Shown here piece after piece: positions 34,301 to 47,530 of a stretch of 64,000 nt of DNA. The stretch spans positions 63,383,938 to 63,447,937 of the forward strand of contig CM076259.1 in NCBI GenBank assembly GCA_038380795.1. Reading direction: 5' to 3'. The translations under genes and the position numbers were made by a program. Under the pieces are notes generated by a model that saw only the letters and a program-made list of their open reading frames with translations, was not told where the DNA came from and searched no databases. This DNA comes from Pyrocephalus nanus. Taxonomy: Eukaryota; Chordata; Aves; Passeriformes; Tyrannidae. How positions within the stretch are numbered: position 1 is the stretch's first letter; the number at the start of each line of letters is the position of its first letter.

Positions 34301-37300
34301 CCTGGAGTTACTGGTATGAGGAAGTGGGCTATGCAGAGAATAGCAGGGGTCACTCCCTGAACCTCCACCTCCTCATGCAAAGTTGCAGTCAGTGTGACTC
34401 TGTCCCATTGTTGCAACTTTCTTCAGAAGGTCCAATCTCAACAGGCTTTGCAGACAGCTGTTACAGTTAGCATTTCTAAAATATCTGTGAAAGAAAGGAT
34501 AGATGTGCGCTCCAGGGGCAACAGCACCTTGTTGGTGCTGGCAAGAACTTCCCATAGAGCTGGAAGTGGTTCAAGCACTGCTCTCTTGGGACCCAGCTCC
34601 TTTCCTGGTGCACTCTAACATGAAGCTCATGGACTCTAGGTCTTGAGACATTTATCTGTAATCCCATTATAATGATGAAACAGGCCTAGGAAGAGGAGAA
34701 AGAGAGAGAAAAAAGATTTTCCCACAGGCCTAATTTCAGTTTGATCTCCTTTGTTACAAAATTTTTGCTTGGTAATTTATCTTATTTGGAGAATTATCTT
34801 CTTTGGAGCTCTTAAGTTAATTCATTATCTCGGAGATTTGCAGAATAATCTACTCCACTTAATAGATTTTAAGATTTACAAACAAAATACCCCACTGAAT
34901 TTCATTTGGCAGAAGAGTTCATGCACATGGAATGAATCTGCCTTTCTTTAAACTGTTTCTGAAGCAAGACAGTAGTTGAGAAACTGTAGGAAAATAAGAT
35001 TTAGGTCTAATCTACATGGGGAAATGATCAACAGATTGCCCGATTCCATAATAGTTCCCTATTTCATTGTCTTCTGAAATAGAAGGGAGTTTATGCTGGA
35101 AGAATTACTCCACTCTGATTCTAATATTTAATAGAAGAGGTCAAATATTGAGGGCTAGATGCTGTCTTTTGTTCTTGCATTCCTTATGTCCTCTAAGGAT
35201 TTGGATAGGGGGGATTTCTTCCTGTTACGCTTATAAAGAATTATCTTGTATAAATAGCAGTTAATTGGTTAGGGCTTTGCAAGCCCAAGAAAGGTTAAGC
35301 TCTCTTTCATAAAACCTTCCCGAGATACACAAGGAATGAATATGCATCCCCTGGTGACCGCCTGCAGTTGTCTGCTTGCTTCCTAAATGCAGTCGCATGA
35401 TTGCCTGCAAGATCCTCCCAGAAAGTTTAGAAATATTTTGGTCAGGGGAATGGAAGGATAGACCATTTTTCAGTGACTCCCACAGGAAACAGTGGGGTGG
35501 GCTTTGTGCAGCTACAGGCTTTCTGCTCCAGAATAAGTTGGCCCAATGTACACAAAACATTCTTATCTGATGAAGAATTGGAAACAGGATTGGATGCTTC
35601 AATGTTGAAAAGATAACTGGATTTTGGCTTTGTTCCTCACTGGCTATTCAAAGGTCTTTCAGCTCTAGTAGTACTGGTTTCTTCAAATTAGAAGACCCAC
35701 TTGCCCTATTTTAACATCTCTCTTCAAGCTGGAGGATGAAGGTGGAGGGCTGTTCCCTCAGTTTCTGGTGTGTTCCTGTGGAAGAGCAGGCTTTCTGTGA
35801 AGTAGCCTGCCTTTATCCTGACACCAGGAACGGGACCATCTCAGCAGACAGAGGATGCAAACAGATATGTCAGTATTTGGTCAGCTGAGTCTTATTCCAG
35901 TGCCTACAACACAGGGGCTATTGGCATAATTATGATGTTTCACTCTTCTCCTGTTGTCTCATGGTCTTCTTCATGATGTCTGCCCCTGTGAGTAGTATTT
36001 GTTGTAAAGTAGAGCTGTAATAAAAGGCAGGATAAAGTTTGTAGGTAGAGATACTCTCATTGGACAAACAATGTAGTTTGAAAAAGTAGACAAGCTTTCA
36101 GATGGCAAGCTGTTTTGCAGGGTTGAAATAGAGCCAGCAGACTTCAAAGCTAAGTAGGGATTGTGAACAAATGCTCTGAGTGTAATCAGATATCAGAGAA
36201 TTGGAGAGGAGGTTGTTGGTACCTGTGAAGTAGACGTAATTTCAGTAAGAAAAGAAAGTGTGTCTCCTTATTTGTGCCTATGGGACAGGGTAATTTCAGT
36301 GAGGAGAGGAAGATTATGAAATGTTGTAAGCAGTGTCTCCACCAAATCCATGGTATTTGATATCCAGTGAAGTTATGAATCTCTGTTCCCAGGCTTAGTA
36401 GTAAGTGGGATTTGAGGTTGGTATGAATCTGCTGTGAATAAAGAACAGAGATCTAGAAACAATAGTGAGCACCAGCAGAAGCTTGTGCAGAAAAGGAAAG
36501 CAAAATTAAATGAGTTTTAAATCATTTTTGTCCGGAAGCTCTTTATGGTAGGGACATTTGCTGAAACACATTCCCTCTGTTAAAAAGAGCTTTGTGGGAA
36601 CCAACTTTTTGCATTTCAAAGGACAGTTGGTGATTCAAAATTTTTCTTTTTAGGAATCGAAAAAGAATAAACTACTTAGATGATGCTGAAAAGAGAAAAA
36701 TGATGCTTCTGGTCAGATAATTTTGGGGGGGGAATAAAAATAATATGTTTTTCTGGATCTTGAAAGACATCTGAAAATTTTTTAATACAAACTAGAAAAG
36801 TTGCTCTGAAATGGAAAATCAAATTGCATCTCAAAGAGGCTGAATAGGAATGCTTTTGACTGATGGCTTCTGACCAGTTTTTAGAAAATAACTTCCATGG
36901 AAAAAAACAAAAATTTTCTGAAAAGAAAATTTTCCTTGAGACATTTCACTGTAGAACCAGATTAACTCATGCAATTTAAATCTCAGCATCATGATGGACA
37001 GTGGCTGGTAGGAGAGCAAGCACAGGGGTCCTAGGCACCCTCCTGTTGTCTGCCCCTGTCAGCTGCCTCCGGTCTCAGAGCACTGTGCATTTATAAATAC
37101 ATGCAGAAATGCCCAAAGCCCACCTCGACCATCCATCTGCCACTGGCTCTGCTGGTGTGCCACGCAACACAAGTTGCCAATGCTCAGAAGTGCAGACAAG
37201 TGTGACCAAAGCTCCATGGACAAATTAAATTACCTCTGCAGCTGTTGAAGGAAAAAGCCACATGCAGGGCACAGGTAGGTTATATCCCAGCCATGGCCCT

Positions 37301-37480
37301 GTGCTTCTCCCGGTGCTCATCGGGGCACAGAGGAACACACAGCCTTGAGACAAACAGCACTTGTGCCCTGAGCAGGCAGAGGAAAAACTGCAGCAGAGGC
37401 TCCAGATGAGTGAGTTCGGGTGACAGCAATAACTGCTCAGAGACCTTTACTCCAGCTGTCATGGTGAAACACAACACTCA
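31301..37480. other. Unique non-coding DNA
   Basis: About 6.2 kb with no recognisable transposon and no supported exon. Frames up to 113 codons (35261-35602 minus) and the overlapping plus frames at 33853-34470 carry no recognisable motifs. Confidence 0.45.
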
Positions 37481-37760
37481 GTTTGCCTCTGTCATTTTTT
37501 GTAAGGGGCGTTTTTATATTTAGCCTTTTTAAATGTATCCATTAATTAATGGCCAATAAAAACAAGCGACAACTACCGCTGGGCAAAGCAATTCAGCAGC
37601 TAAGTGGTTTTCAAGCTTCTCTCCATGTATTTTTGCTGATTAGAGTAAGCAAATCATCTATTCTGGCGTAATCATTTAATCAGTATAGCCTTCCAATCAT
37701 TCCCTAATTTCTGGGAATTTGTTGATTATTTTTAAGGATTACAGGAATGTGTTTTCCTGT
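37481..37760. promoter_or_regulatory. Homeodomain-motif cluster, candidate enhancer
   Basis: Contains the perfect palindrome CCATTAATTAATGG (37539-37552). It also contains TAATC/GATTA words at 37638, 37669, 37677, 37724 and 37736 (the last is GGATTA, the OTX/PITX-type core). A STAT-type TTCTGGGAA lies at 37709-37717. The density of bicoid-class and TAATTA motifs in about 200 bp is higher than in neighbouring DNA. Function is inferred. Confidence 0.35.
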
Positions 37761-40700
37761 AGGCTGCTTCCACCCTGGACTTTTAGATATACAATAGTTG
37801 CTCCTGATGAAGTGTAATCTGTCACTCAAGTCGCACTGTATTTGTCCTATCCCATCCTTAGCAAGATGGCACTCAGCTGTGAAATACACAGATATACATT
37901 TGACAGAAATAATATTTCTCTGAAATAAAAAATACTTGATTACATAATCTTTGAAAATCTTAGAACTTGCAAGCAGGAGCTAATTCTGACGTTGCTATGC
38001 CATAGTAATACCATGACATCACACACCAAACTACTTTCAGTTCCTTTCCTTTTCACCCTTCTCCCAGCATTCCGACTCCCATTTGAGGCCACAATCATCA
38101 GGCCCTCATCTTCTGTCTTGAACTTTCCATTTTGTATTTCAGTTTGAGATATGAGAGAAAAGGAAGTGGAGCATCAGTAAACCAATTTTCAACACATCTT
38201 AGAAGAAGAGTTCATGAAGGACATGAATAAGGACAGCTTCTGTTCCTGGAGCCATGGACAGCTGGAACTTGGGAGGGTACATCTGAAAAAGAGCTTTCAT
38301 ACTTTTCTGCTTTCACTGGGGGCCTGCAGATTGCACCAGTAGAGAAGCGGTGCTGAGGTACAGGGAGCTTTGCTCAGGGCATAGATGAGTGTTCCTGTGG
38401 TTAAAACCTGCTTTACATCTTACAAATACCAGATGATTTACTGAATGAAAACATCATAGAATCCTCTGCTATTGGTTTAGCACACTTCTTACCATAATCA
38501 CGACTGAGTAAAACCTTCTGGAGTATCACAGCTGGCTGGTCCCCTCTTCCCCTGATAAATCAAGGCAAACAAGTGCCAAAATGAAATGCTAAACTACAGC
38601 TTGAAATTCTAGAAAATCTTCCTGATAAGGCCACTTCACTAATGTCTTTCAGTGAATGTAGGTTGTTGCCTGTTCTTACTTTTTCTGTAACATACATTGC
38701 AGGATAGGCACAGAAGGGATGTAAAATAAAATTACAGCAGTTGCAGCTTTTCCCTAGTGACAACTGGAGCAGTCTTGGACCCATATGAGAGGTGATCAGC
38801 ACTGGGAGAATCTCTCTGAGCTACTAGTAGCCCATTTTTTAGCCTTAGTGCTTCCTGGCATCCACTGCTGCTTATTTAGGACTGGGGAGGTGCTTAACAA
38901 GAGCAAGAGCAATTTTGAACTCAGGCTTTAAGGGGTGCGAGTATTATGAGAGGCCTTCTGCACTTAGGAGTCAGCAAAGTTATTGTCTGGAAAAATCCTA
39001 GAAACCCTTTATCAGTGACTGTCCCAAGGCAGAAGTCTTCAAGCCTGTATCCATCGCAGCCTTCTCAGTCCCAGACTGCCTTTGTGGTCTGTCAGACATG
39101 CTGCAGCCTGGCCGGCATTCTTACACACACTCATTGCTTTGGTATTTTACACAGCTGATAAAAAATATTTATACTCCAAAGATTTTTGGAGAAGGCCATA
39201 TCCAGTCCTTTTGCTGGTCACAGTGAATCTTTTGTAACTCACTGTCTGGCAGCAGCTTGTATAATTATGTTTGCATCACCAAACATCTTGACATTAGAAT
39301 AGTGGATTTAACATTTTTAGCCCTTTTTATTGGATCATTATGGTGAAATAAGTGACAGGGTAACATTCTGATTAAAAAAGGAAACATGTATTTGACACCA
39401 AAACTGATTATTAGAATTTTGCAAAATATCTCACAAAATTTTTCAAATTGCTTTTGTAAAATACAAAAATAAGCATCACGGTATCAAAGAAATATATTTG
39501 AAAGCATCATGGCACTCAGTTAGTGCAGTATCTGCTTTTCCACTACACAGTTCTCAGGGTTAGCTTCAGCTTTGGTGTCATATTATCCATCTAATGTATC
39601 ATCAGATTCTGGGTGGTCCTGAACTCTCTGAACACCAGAGGCTCAGACCTGCTGAGATTTGAGTGATAAGACTCGGCTGAGCTGACATGCCTTCAGAGAG
39701 CAAGGCAGGAAGAAATGCAAGCTCTCTTCCAAGCAGGCCTGCTTGTCCTCCTGTGCTGCAGGGGAAAAGCAAGAAGCAGTGTTCAGTCACTCACTTGGAC
39801 AGAGTTCAAGTATTTTTGCTGAGAAGAAAACCCACAGCACTGTTGAAAGGTGCAAAACTGCCCTGTTACCGCAACAGCTGGGCCAGACCCACTAAACTGG
39901 AATTCTTGCAGTACAGTGTAGTTAATGATCTGTCTAGCTAAACAAAATTTCACTGCTAATCTTCTTGACCCCAGATCTCCTGCCGTTCTTAATGCCACTT
40001 TAAAATGTGCCTTTCTACCCAGACCTGGAAGCATGTTGAACAGCTAATGGAAACCAAGACACAAGGAAAGCTGCCAATGGACAGGACAAGTCAAGCTTAC
40101 TTCTTGCAGGAAAATTGTCAGAACAATTTAGGAGAAAGTCCTTGTCTCCAAATCTTTGAGATATATCTCTATTGCCATCATATTATCTTTGGCTGTTGGA
40201 GAGTGGAATGTATTGGTTTTATTTCTCAGCAACTTTGGCCATGACCTACTTGCATTGTCCTGGCCAAATATGTAGATGAGCCCTCCTACTTTCTGGGTGT
40301 GGTTCAAGTGAAGTCTCTAAGGATCTGAGTCTTTGAAACTGAAGTCTCTAAGGTTGCTTTAGCATGCTGCACGAATTTTTGTGGCTTCTGGCATGAGGAG
40401 GCTAGAGCAGATGCCCTTGTCCTTGCTTCAGGTCCAAGTGGCGTACCACAGCTGCTGGCAGTAGCATCAAGTGGCTACAGCTTTCTTCCAAGCCCTCCAT
40501 TTCTCAGTGATGTCTAGAAATGGAAAGAATGAATGATCAAGTAATTTTTAGAAAACAGACATTTGCAGTAAGACTAGATGGGCAAAGAAAGAGGGGGAGA
40601 AGGGGCTGAAGGGGAAGTGAAGGGCTCTGGTTTTGCTTCCTGGGTTTGGTGTAGCAGTTCTTTTTCAGGGGTAAACCCCAATGTGAGAGAAGCTGCAGTG

Positions 40701-41257
40701 CCAGACTGGGAGCTGGGTTTTGTCCGGGAAAGTTAGGGGATGAGAAATGAGGGTCTCGCTTGCCTTCAGCCTACTGCCATCCACTTGACTTTCACAACAT
40801 CTGCTTCACCCTGCTCTGCGCCGGAGAACCTGTCTGGCCCAGGTTGTGAAACCCTGGTCATGCAGCCCCTGCATGCACAGGTCATGAACGCTCCGGGGCT
40901 GTCCCAGCCCCAGATTGCTCAAGCAGTGGTAGCTCTACGTGCAGATGCTTCAGCCAGCCTGAGAAAGACACAGGATGTCTAAACATAATGAAACACCTGG
41001 ATGCTTTTCCCTTCCTCTATTCCTTTTGCACTTCACAGCAGGGGTTTAGGCCAGAGATAGGGAGCGACATGTCCATCCCTCCCACCCAGACACTCCCTCA
41101 GCACTTGGCTGAGATGGAAAAATCTAGTTTGACTGAGGGTGCAATTATTTTGCTTGTTTGTTTGCACATAACATTTGTGAAGGCAATTTTCACATCTATA
41201 CTTTATGCAAGGATTTTCCCTTCCATTGGCTCCGGGAGATCATACATGAGGTCAAAG

Positions 41258-41302
41258 AAAAAAATTTTAAAAAAAAAAAAAAAAAAAAAAAGGAAAAAAA
41301 AA
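41258..41302. repeat. A-rich low-complexity tract
   Basis: A-runs interrupted by TTTT and GG, followed by a short (CA)n. No poly-A signal precedes it, so it is unlikely to be a retrogene tail. Confidence 0.95.
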
Positions 41303-41976
41303 GGCACACACACAAAGGCAAAATAACCACCCATTCTAAAGTTTTACAAAGACTTGATCACCAGAACCAAGCTCAAAAGGTGGATACAGGCAGATTTCCC
41401 AAATTGTCACAGAGTACTAAAGGATCAGATTTTTAGATGTCATCATGCCTGATGCAGACTGCCTTGATAGAGGATCATACCAATTCTCTGTAGGTCATCA
41501 CTTTTCCTGACTCAGCAGGAATCCAAGTAGTTAATAAGAAACTTCCACACACACTGTGTTCCTGTATGGAGCAATTTTGAAGGAAAGCATCTTTACACTT
41601 GCTTAAAAAAGGGAACAAAAGTAACTATACATACTGAAGCAAATGTATGCAATTCTCCTTGGGATGGGCTAGCAGGAACAGGCCCATCTTTTGGTCTACA
41701 ATGCCAATCTACTTAGCAGACTGCATGCACAGTGCTACTCTGTACCCCTACAAGGACTTCTCCATTTCTCTAGGACAACCTTTACTGAAATGTTTGTTCA
41801 TCTTCAAATGCTGGGATTTCTTGGAGAGTTGATTAACAAGAGAATGTAATGTGAAAACTGTAGTTAATGTTCTGAAATGCCTAAGAAGGTTGGAAGTCTC
41901 CATCATGTAGAGCCAGCTCCTTTTGACTTGACATGTCAGAAATATTGCAAAGGTGCATTGTGTGCCAGTGCTGGGG

Positions 41977-42110
41977 AAAAAACAAACAAACAAACAACAA
42001 CAAAAAAACCCCCCGCAGGAATGGAAATGAAGGCAAAGTAAGCAAATGCAGGTAACAAAAAAAAAATCAACCCAAACAACAACAAAAACTTGAGCAAACA
42101 AGCAAACAAC
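41977..42110. repeat. (CAAA)n-rich tracts
   Basis: Two A/C-dominated stretches (41977-42008 and about 42054-42110) flank a short purine-rich spacer. The plus strand is strikingly poor in T throughout. Confidence 0.9.
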
Positions 42111-45100
42111 TTACCTGTTTGGGTAATGCCATCAGAAAAGGTTTGTAATTGTTAAGTAATTCAGGGGAGACTTAAATTTCCCCAAATTTGCTACTAATTA
42201 TTGGTTATGGTCATTGCTGGAACAGATGAAGCCTGGATTCACAGTGCTGTGGATCCTATAGTTCCATGGCTTATTGCTGTTGGATCCTCAACCTTAATAG
42301 CTGTGGAGGCACCCTCTGGCCCCTTTCGACTTTGCAGATTCTCTTGTGCTTTTTGCCGTTCCTCAGTCATAGCGGATCAAGGAGTTCAATGAGTCCATGG
42401 GTTTTCCTGGAAAGAGACGAATTCCCAACAGGATGGAGAGCAGAGTGGGAGTTAGACCTAACATGGACAGTATTGCATCTTTACCAAGAGAAGGAGTGTG
42501 ATACAAGGCTAAGGGGGCAGAGCTGTAAGGTTCCCCATAGCTTTAGGGATCTGAGCTGTATGAAGTTGGCATTTCAAAGCACTAGAGAGGCTTCCCAGGT
42601 GAGGCTGTGTGGTACAGGGTTCATATTTGGCCTGAGGTGTCCTAGTATTAAAAAAAATCAAATTAGCTGATGGCAGTTTGGGTCCAGATATATCTGGCAG
42701 GTGCCTAGTTTGGGCTGATACATGCATACCCTCACTGATGCGCATGGCAGCTATGAGCATTATCCCACTGAGCAATTTCTGTGAGGTCTGACTTGACAGC
42801 GGAAGAGGGTTTTTCAGGATAATACAAGTTTAGTGGTGAATCAGGGTGTCTGAACTTAAAGGCTGTCACAAGAGTGGGCGGGGAGGTAGCATCTAACCCA
42901 AAAACACACTCTTTCCTCATATGTGTCTGTAATCATCAGTAGGAAGGCAGCTCTGCCACTCTCAGTTACTTTGGGCCACAACTGCAAGGAGGCTGGGATG
43001 GAAAAGTGATGGGGAGAGAAGGGAGAGAGCCCAGTCTGCATCACCAGTGCCCTGGTGCAGTCAAAGTCCAGCATTACCATATACTACATCCCTGCACAGC
43101 CACAGCAGGAGCTTGTCCCCAGTGCATTGCCTGCAGTGTGTGCTGGAATATGGTGATTCCTGCTGCTCTTCTTTGAGAAGTGTTTTGCTCTTCCTTTTAG
43201 CATTTGCTGCTGGCACACTCATATTTGATCCAGAACAACCCCACAAGCAGATCATAAAACTCTCTTTTCCAGCCCAGAAGCTAATTCTCCTTTGCTAAAT
43301 GAACTGCTGTAACCTCACTGTCACCCTGGAGAGAATTCCTCTGTATTTTGCCTTGCAAACAATTCACATGGGTTGACACAAAGTTCTGGTCTGTGAGTAC
43401 AGTATGTAGCAATTGGTACAGTATGTGGTTCATTGCAAAGCACTATTGCATGTACGTGTCTGGGATCAATTATTTTCATTGAAACAAGAGAAGCCACATG
43501 ATGAGTAAACCCCTAGGAATGACATTTTATTCCCACACTTGGTGGATATATGCAACAAAATATACTGCAAAAGAACACTTTAAAAGCATCTTTTAATGCC
43601 AAGCATACTGACATCTTTTTTTGTCTCAGGAAAAGGAACTATGGTAGATAATCATGCCTTTCCCTCTGCTCATGATGTCTAAACTTTGGAGGTGAAAAAA
43701 GATCTCCCTACAGAACAAACTCCAATCCCAAAGAGTGACTTTGTTGCTGTCTTTTTTCTTTCTTCATATTGTGGTCAAAGCTACAGGCTCCAGCCAGAGC
43801 GTGATTTCTATCATGCCAAGCAGGATGAGCACACAGACTAGAAAATAAACCCTACCCTGCCAAATTGCTACCCTAAAATGCTGGTGACATGGATCTCTGG
43901 TACGGGTGCCAACACCGGGGGGAAATTCACCCTTTCAAACAGCCCACTGCCAAGCAGAGTATTTTGTTTTCAGCACCATGAACCCACCTCCCCATCTCAT
44001 GTCACAGAGCAAGGGATGTATTCCCATGTTCGTGCCCCCCAGCACTATCCTACTTCCTAGAGACACAGGTCAGGGAGCCCTGTCCAGTTCCCTAGGTCCA
44101 GGAGGACCCTGCCTAGCCACTGAGGACTTTCTGAAGTCTTCACTCAGCTGGGTGTGTAAGGCACAAGCCCCCAGTGCCATCAAAAGTGTCAGCCATTCCT
44201 CTCTTTCCAGTTTGTCAGGCTGATTGATCCAGGGTGTATTTTTGAAGCATTAAAGCCATAAGAGGCTTAAAGTGATAAAGTACTAGGATAGGGTTTAAGT
44301 AGGTTTAAGCCTTTGAATAGGATCAAGCTGTGTGCAAGGTACCAGCAGCCTGCACAGACACATGATCTTCTTTCTGCTGCCCTCATTATTATAACCCTGT
44401 TCATGCTTGATAGCATTATAATAAGTGAAATATGAATAAACAGAAAGAAATATCTCTGCACCAGGAAACAAGTCTTCTGCTTTATTGTATTCATGGCACC
44501 TATTAACACCTGTATCTCAAGACCTCACTGAGACATGTGTATGTACACAAATGCACAGTTCTTATCGCTCACTCCAAACTCCTCACAAGAAATGTCATTC
44601 TTTCCCAGACAGTTCCAAAAGCTGGGAACTATCCTGTTTTTTACAGTTCTGACTCCGAGATACTATGGAGCAGCACATGAAAAAAATATGTCTAATCCAC
44701 TAATCTGCTCCCATGAGCAAAGCTAAGACGCAAAATCCCACTTAGCAGCCATCTCTCTGGCTCTGGATAGCTCTAGAGCTGGCCGCGTTTTGACAGTGTT
44801 AAGCAACAAGTCAAAAAAACCAAGCTGGGATCTATGAACTCCACTCCTACCACATCTTGGTGAGAAGAAGGTGGTGAGAAACCGGCAAGCAACCTTGGAC
44901 TGATTTCACAAAGGATGGGCAGACATTTTCTAGAGGGTCAGAGGACTGGTGAAGGTGGCCCCAGAGTAAACACAAATCCTAGGGCAGTGGAGAAGCTAAT
45001 GCTCACAGTGGCAAGAAGAGACCAAGAAAGCTCCATAATCATCTGGAGGAGAGAGGAAAAGGAGTTCCTCTTAATTTTATGCCTAGGAAGAGTACAGAAA

Positions 45101-45128
45101 AGCCACAAAAACACAAACCAGTGTTGTC

Positions 45129-45387
45129 ATAGCATCATAGAATTATTTAGGCTGGAAAAGATCTTCAGGATTGTTAAGTCCAACCATTAACTCAATACTG
45201 CCAAGTACAGTAAGCCATGTCCTCAAGTGCCACATCTACATGTCTTTTAAATATGTCCAGGGATGGTGACTCCACCACTTCCCTTGGCAGCCTGTGACAG
45301 TGCTTGATAACCCTTTGTGTGAAGAAATGTTTTCTTATATCCAATGTAAAATTCCCCTGGAGCAATTCGAGGCCATTTCCTAGTCAG
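45129..45387 (-). mobile_element. CR1 LINE 3' fragment
   Basis: The plus strand begins 'tcatagaattatttaggctggaaaagatc', then 'aagtccaaccattaactcaatactgcc'. It continues to 'ccagggatggtgactccaccacttcccttggcagcctg' and 'gcaattcgaggccatttcc' before ending. This is the last 260 bp of a CR1 in minus orientation, a direct-repeat neighbour of the longer CR1 starting 580 bp downstream. Confidence 0.9.
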
Positions 45388-45966
45388 GGAACATTTCTAT
45401 GCACATGATGTCCATGACAGCTATAGTAAGGCTTGACAGTATGCTCTCATTTACAGAGGGGGGTCTCTGCACTTCTAGGAAATTGGCTTTGACTGCTTTT
45501 TGGGGATCCCAGAGATGTAGCCTAAGAAATTAACAAATACCCTCCATGGACTTGGCTGTCTATAGTGCCATAGTCTTGTTCTTCAATTCTAGAGCCCTGT
45601 GGCTGAGTTGTTCATCCAAGGGATGAGAGACACAGGCCATATCCTCACTCTGACTTACATTTGCATTCAAATCAAATTCACTTCTCTTATTAATTCACCT
45701 CAGACGTCTCTCTTGCAAAAGCCCTCAGAAGCATACCTCTCCCATTTAAATATTTATCAATAAAGAATAATTATTCAGTATTTAAACCTTAACTGAGAAA
45801 TGAGGACAGAAAATCCATAGGAATAGTAAACAGATGGCTGGGGACAAGGCTCTGCTTCAGTGATTACTGAAATATTATATATTCAGTAAATTACTCCAGG
45901 CACAGACACCAGGATTAGCCACGGAAAGTAGTCCAGAGCTGGTGGTTGCCACATTACTCAAGGAAA
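45388..45966. other. Unique spacer between two CR1 copies
   Basis: No feature recognised. Confidence 0.5.
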
Positions 45967-47430
45967 TCACAGAATCATAGAATCAACTGGATTGGAAAAG
46001 ACCTCTGAGATCATCAAGTCCAACCCTTGATCCAACACTGCCGTGGTTACTAGACCATGGCACTCAGTGCCACATCCAGTCTCATCTTAAAAACCTCCAG
46101 GAATGGTGAATCCACCACCTCCCTGGGCAGCCCACTCCAGTGCCTGATTACTCTCTCCGTAAAAAATTTCTTCCTAATATTCAACCTAAACCTTCCCTGG
46201 CAGAGCTTAAGATTGTGCCCTCTTATCCTATTGCTGATTGCCTGGGAGAAGAGACTGACCCCCACCTGGCTACAACCTCCTTTCAGGTAGTTGTAGAGAG
46301 TGATGAGGTCACCCCTGAGCCTCCTCTTCTCCAGACTAAACAACCCCAGCTCCCTCAGCCTCTCCCCATAGGACTTGTGCTCAAGTCCCTTCACCAGCCT
46401 CGTTGCTCTTCTCCAGCACCTCAATGTCCTTCCTGAACTGAGAGGTCCAGAACTGAACACAATACTCAAGGTGTGGCCTCACCAGCGCTGAGTACAGGGG
46501 AAGGATCACTTCCCTGGTCCTGCTGGCCACACTGTTCCTGATCCAGGCCAGGATGCCATTGGCCTTCTTGGCCACCTGGGCACACTGCTGGCTCATGTTC
46601 AGCTTCCTGTCAATCCAAACTCCCAGATCCCTTTCCACCTGACTGCTCTCCAGCCACTCTGTGCCCAGCCTGTAGCGCTGCAGGGGGTTGTTGTGGCCAA
46701 AGTGCAGGACCCGGCACTTGGTCTTGTTGAACTTCATCCTGTTGGAATCAGCCCAACTCCCCAGTCTGTCCAGGTCCCTCTGCAGAGCCCTCCTGCCTTG
46801 TAGCAGATCAACACTCCCCCCAACTTTGTGTCATCTGCAAATTTGCTGATGGTACACTCAATCCCCTCATCCAAATCATCAGTAAAGGTATTAAACAGGA
46901 CTGGGCCCAACACTGATCCCTGTGGAACACCACTGGTGACCGGCCACCAACTGGATGCAGCCCCGTTCACCAGCACTCTCTGTGCCCAGCCATCCAGCCA
47001 GTTCTTAACCCAGCACAGAGTGCTCCTGTCCAAGCCATGGACTGCCAGCTTTTCCAGGAGAATGCTATGGGAGATGATTGTCAAAGGCTTTGCTGAAATC
47101 CAGATAGACACATCCACAGCCTTCCCCTCACCCACCAGGTGGGTCACCTGATCATAAAAGGAGATCAGGTTGGTCAGGCAGGACCTGCCCCTTCTAAAGT
47201 CGTGCTGGCTGGGTCTGATCCCTTGTCCATCCTGTAGGTGCCGTGTGATTGCACTCAGGATGATCTGCTCTGTAACCTTGCCAAGCACTGAGGTCAGGCT
47301 GACAGACCTGGAGTTTCCCGGGTCCTTCTTGAAGCCCTTTTTGTGGATTGGCATGACATTCACCAACTTCCAATCATCTGGGACCTCCCCAGAGAGCCAG
47401 GACTGCTGGTAAATGATGGAGGGTGGCTTG
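45967..47430 (-). mobile_element. Best-preserved CR1 LINE, 1.46 kb, reverse transcriptase still readable
   Basis: CR1 encodes an endonuclease/reverse transcriptase; only the RT and C-terminal part remain. The plus strand opens with 'aatcacagaatcatagaatcaactggattgg' (octamer tail). The minus-strand coding order is a 210-codon frame (46734-47366), a 118-codon frame (46381-46737) and a 139-codon frame (46050-46469). The first carries [13 protein letters not shown] at residues 146-158 and the catalytic FADD at 176-179. The second carries [10 protein letters not shown] and [17 protein letters not shown]. The third carries [15 protein letters not shown] and RRLRGDL. At least two frameshifts separate the frames. 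The first catalytic block (residues 85-100) is also shifted out of frame locally. The endonuclease and 5' part are absent. It is dead, but the youngest-looking copy here. Confidence 0.95.
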
Positions 47431-47530
47431 GCTTGGCCAAGATAGGTTCAAGTTTTTCCAGGCAGACAGAGGTAGTAAACCTGGAAAAGCTCAAGGCATC
47501 CCTCAGTATGAACAGAAAAAGAAACAACAG
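47431..47530. other. Junction DNA beyond the CR1 5' truncation
   Basis: Nothing recognised. CR1 similarity fades at 'gggtggcttggcttggcc'. Confidence 0.4.

Larger units (their letters stand above)
37761..45128. other. Unique non-coding DNA
   Basis: About 7.4 kb without recognisable transposons. Holds a long A-run and A/C-only tracts (listed). Plus frames such as 42266-42670 (134 codons) and 43906-44223 have no domain I recognise, and antisense frames overlap them. Confidence 0.45.

Noticed and set aside
41158..41436. Poly-lysine frame and possible retrogene tail
   Set aside because: Product of the A-rich tract; no AATAAA signal or gene-like sequence upstream and no target duplication seen.
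42201..42392. Possible CR1 relic
   Set aside because: Phrases such as 'ctggcccctttcgact' looked familiar, but no ordered run of CR1 blocks could be followed.
42266..42670. 134-codon plus-strand frame
   Set aside because: No homology recognised, no promoter or splice context, and antisense frames of similar length exist in the same region.
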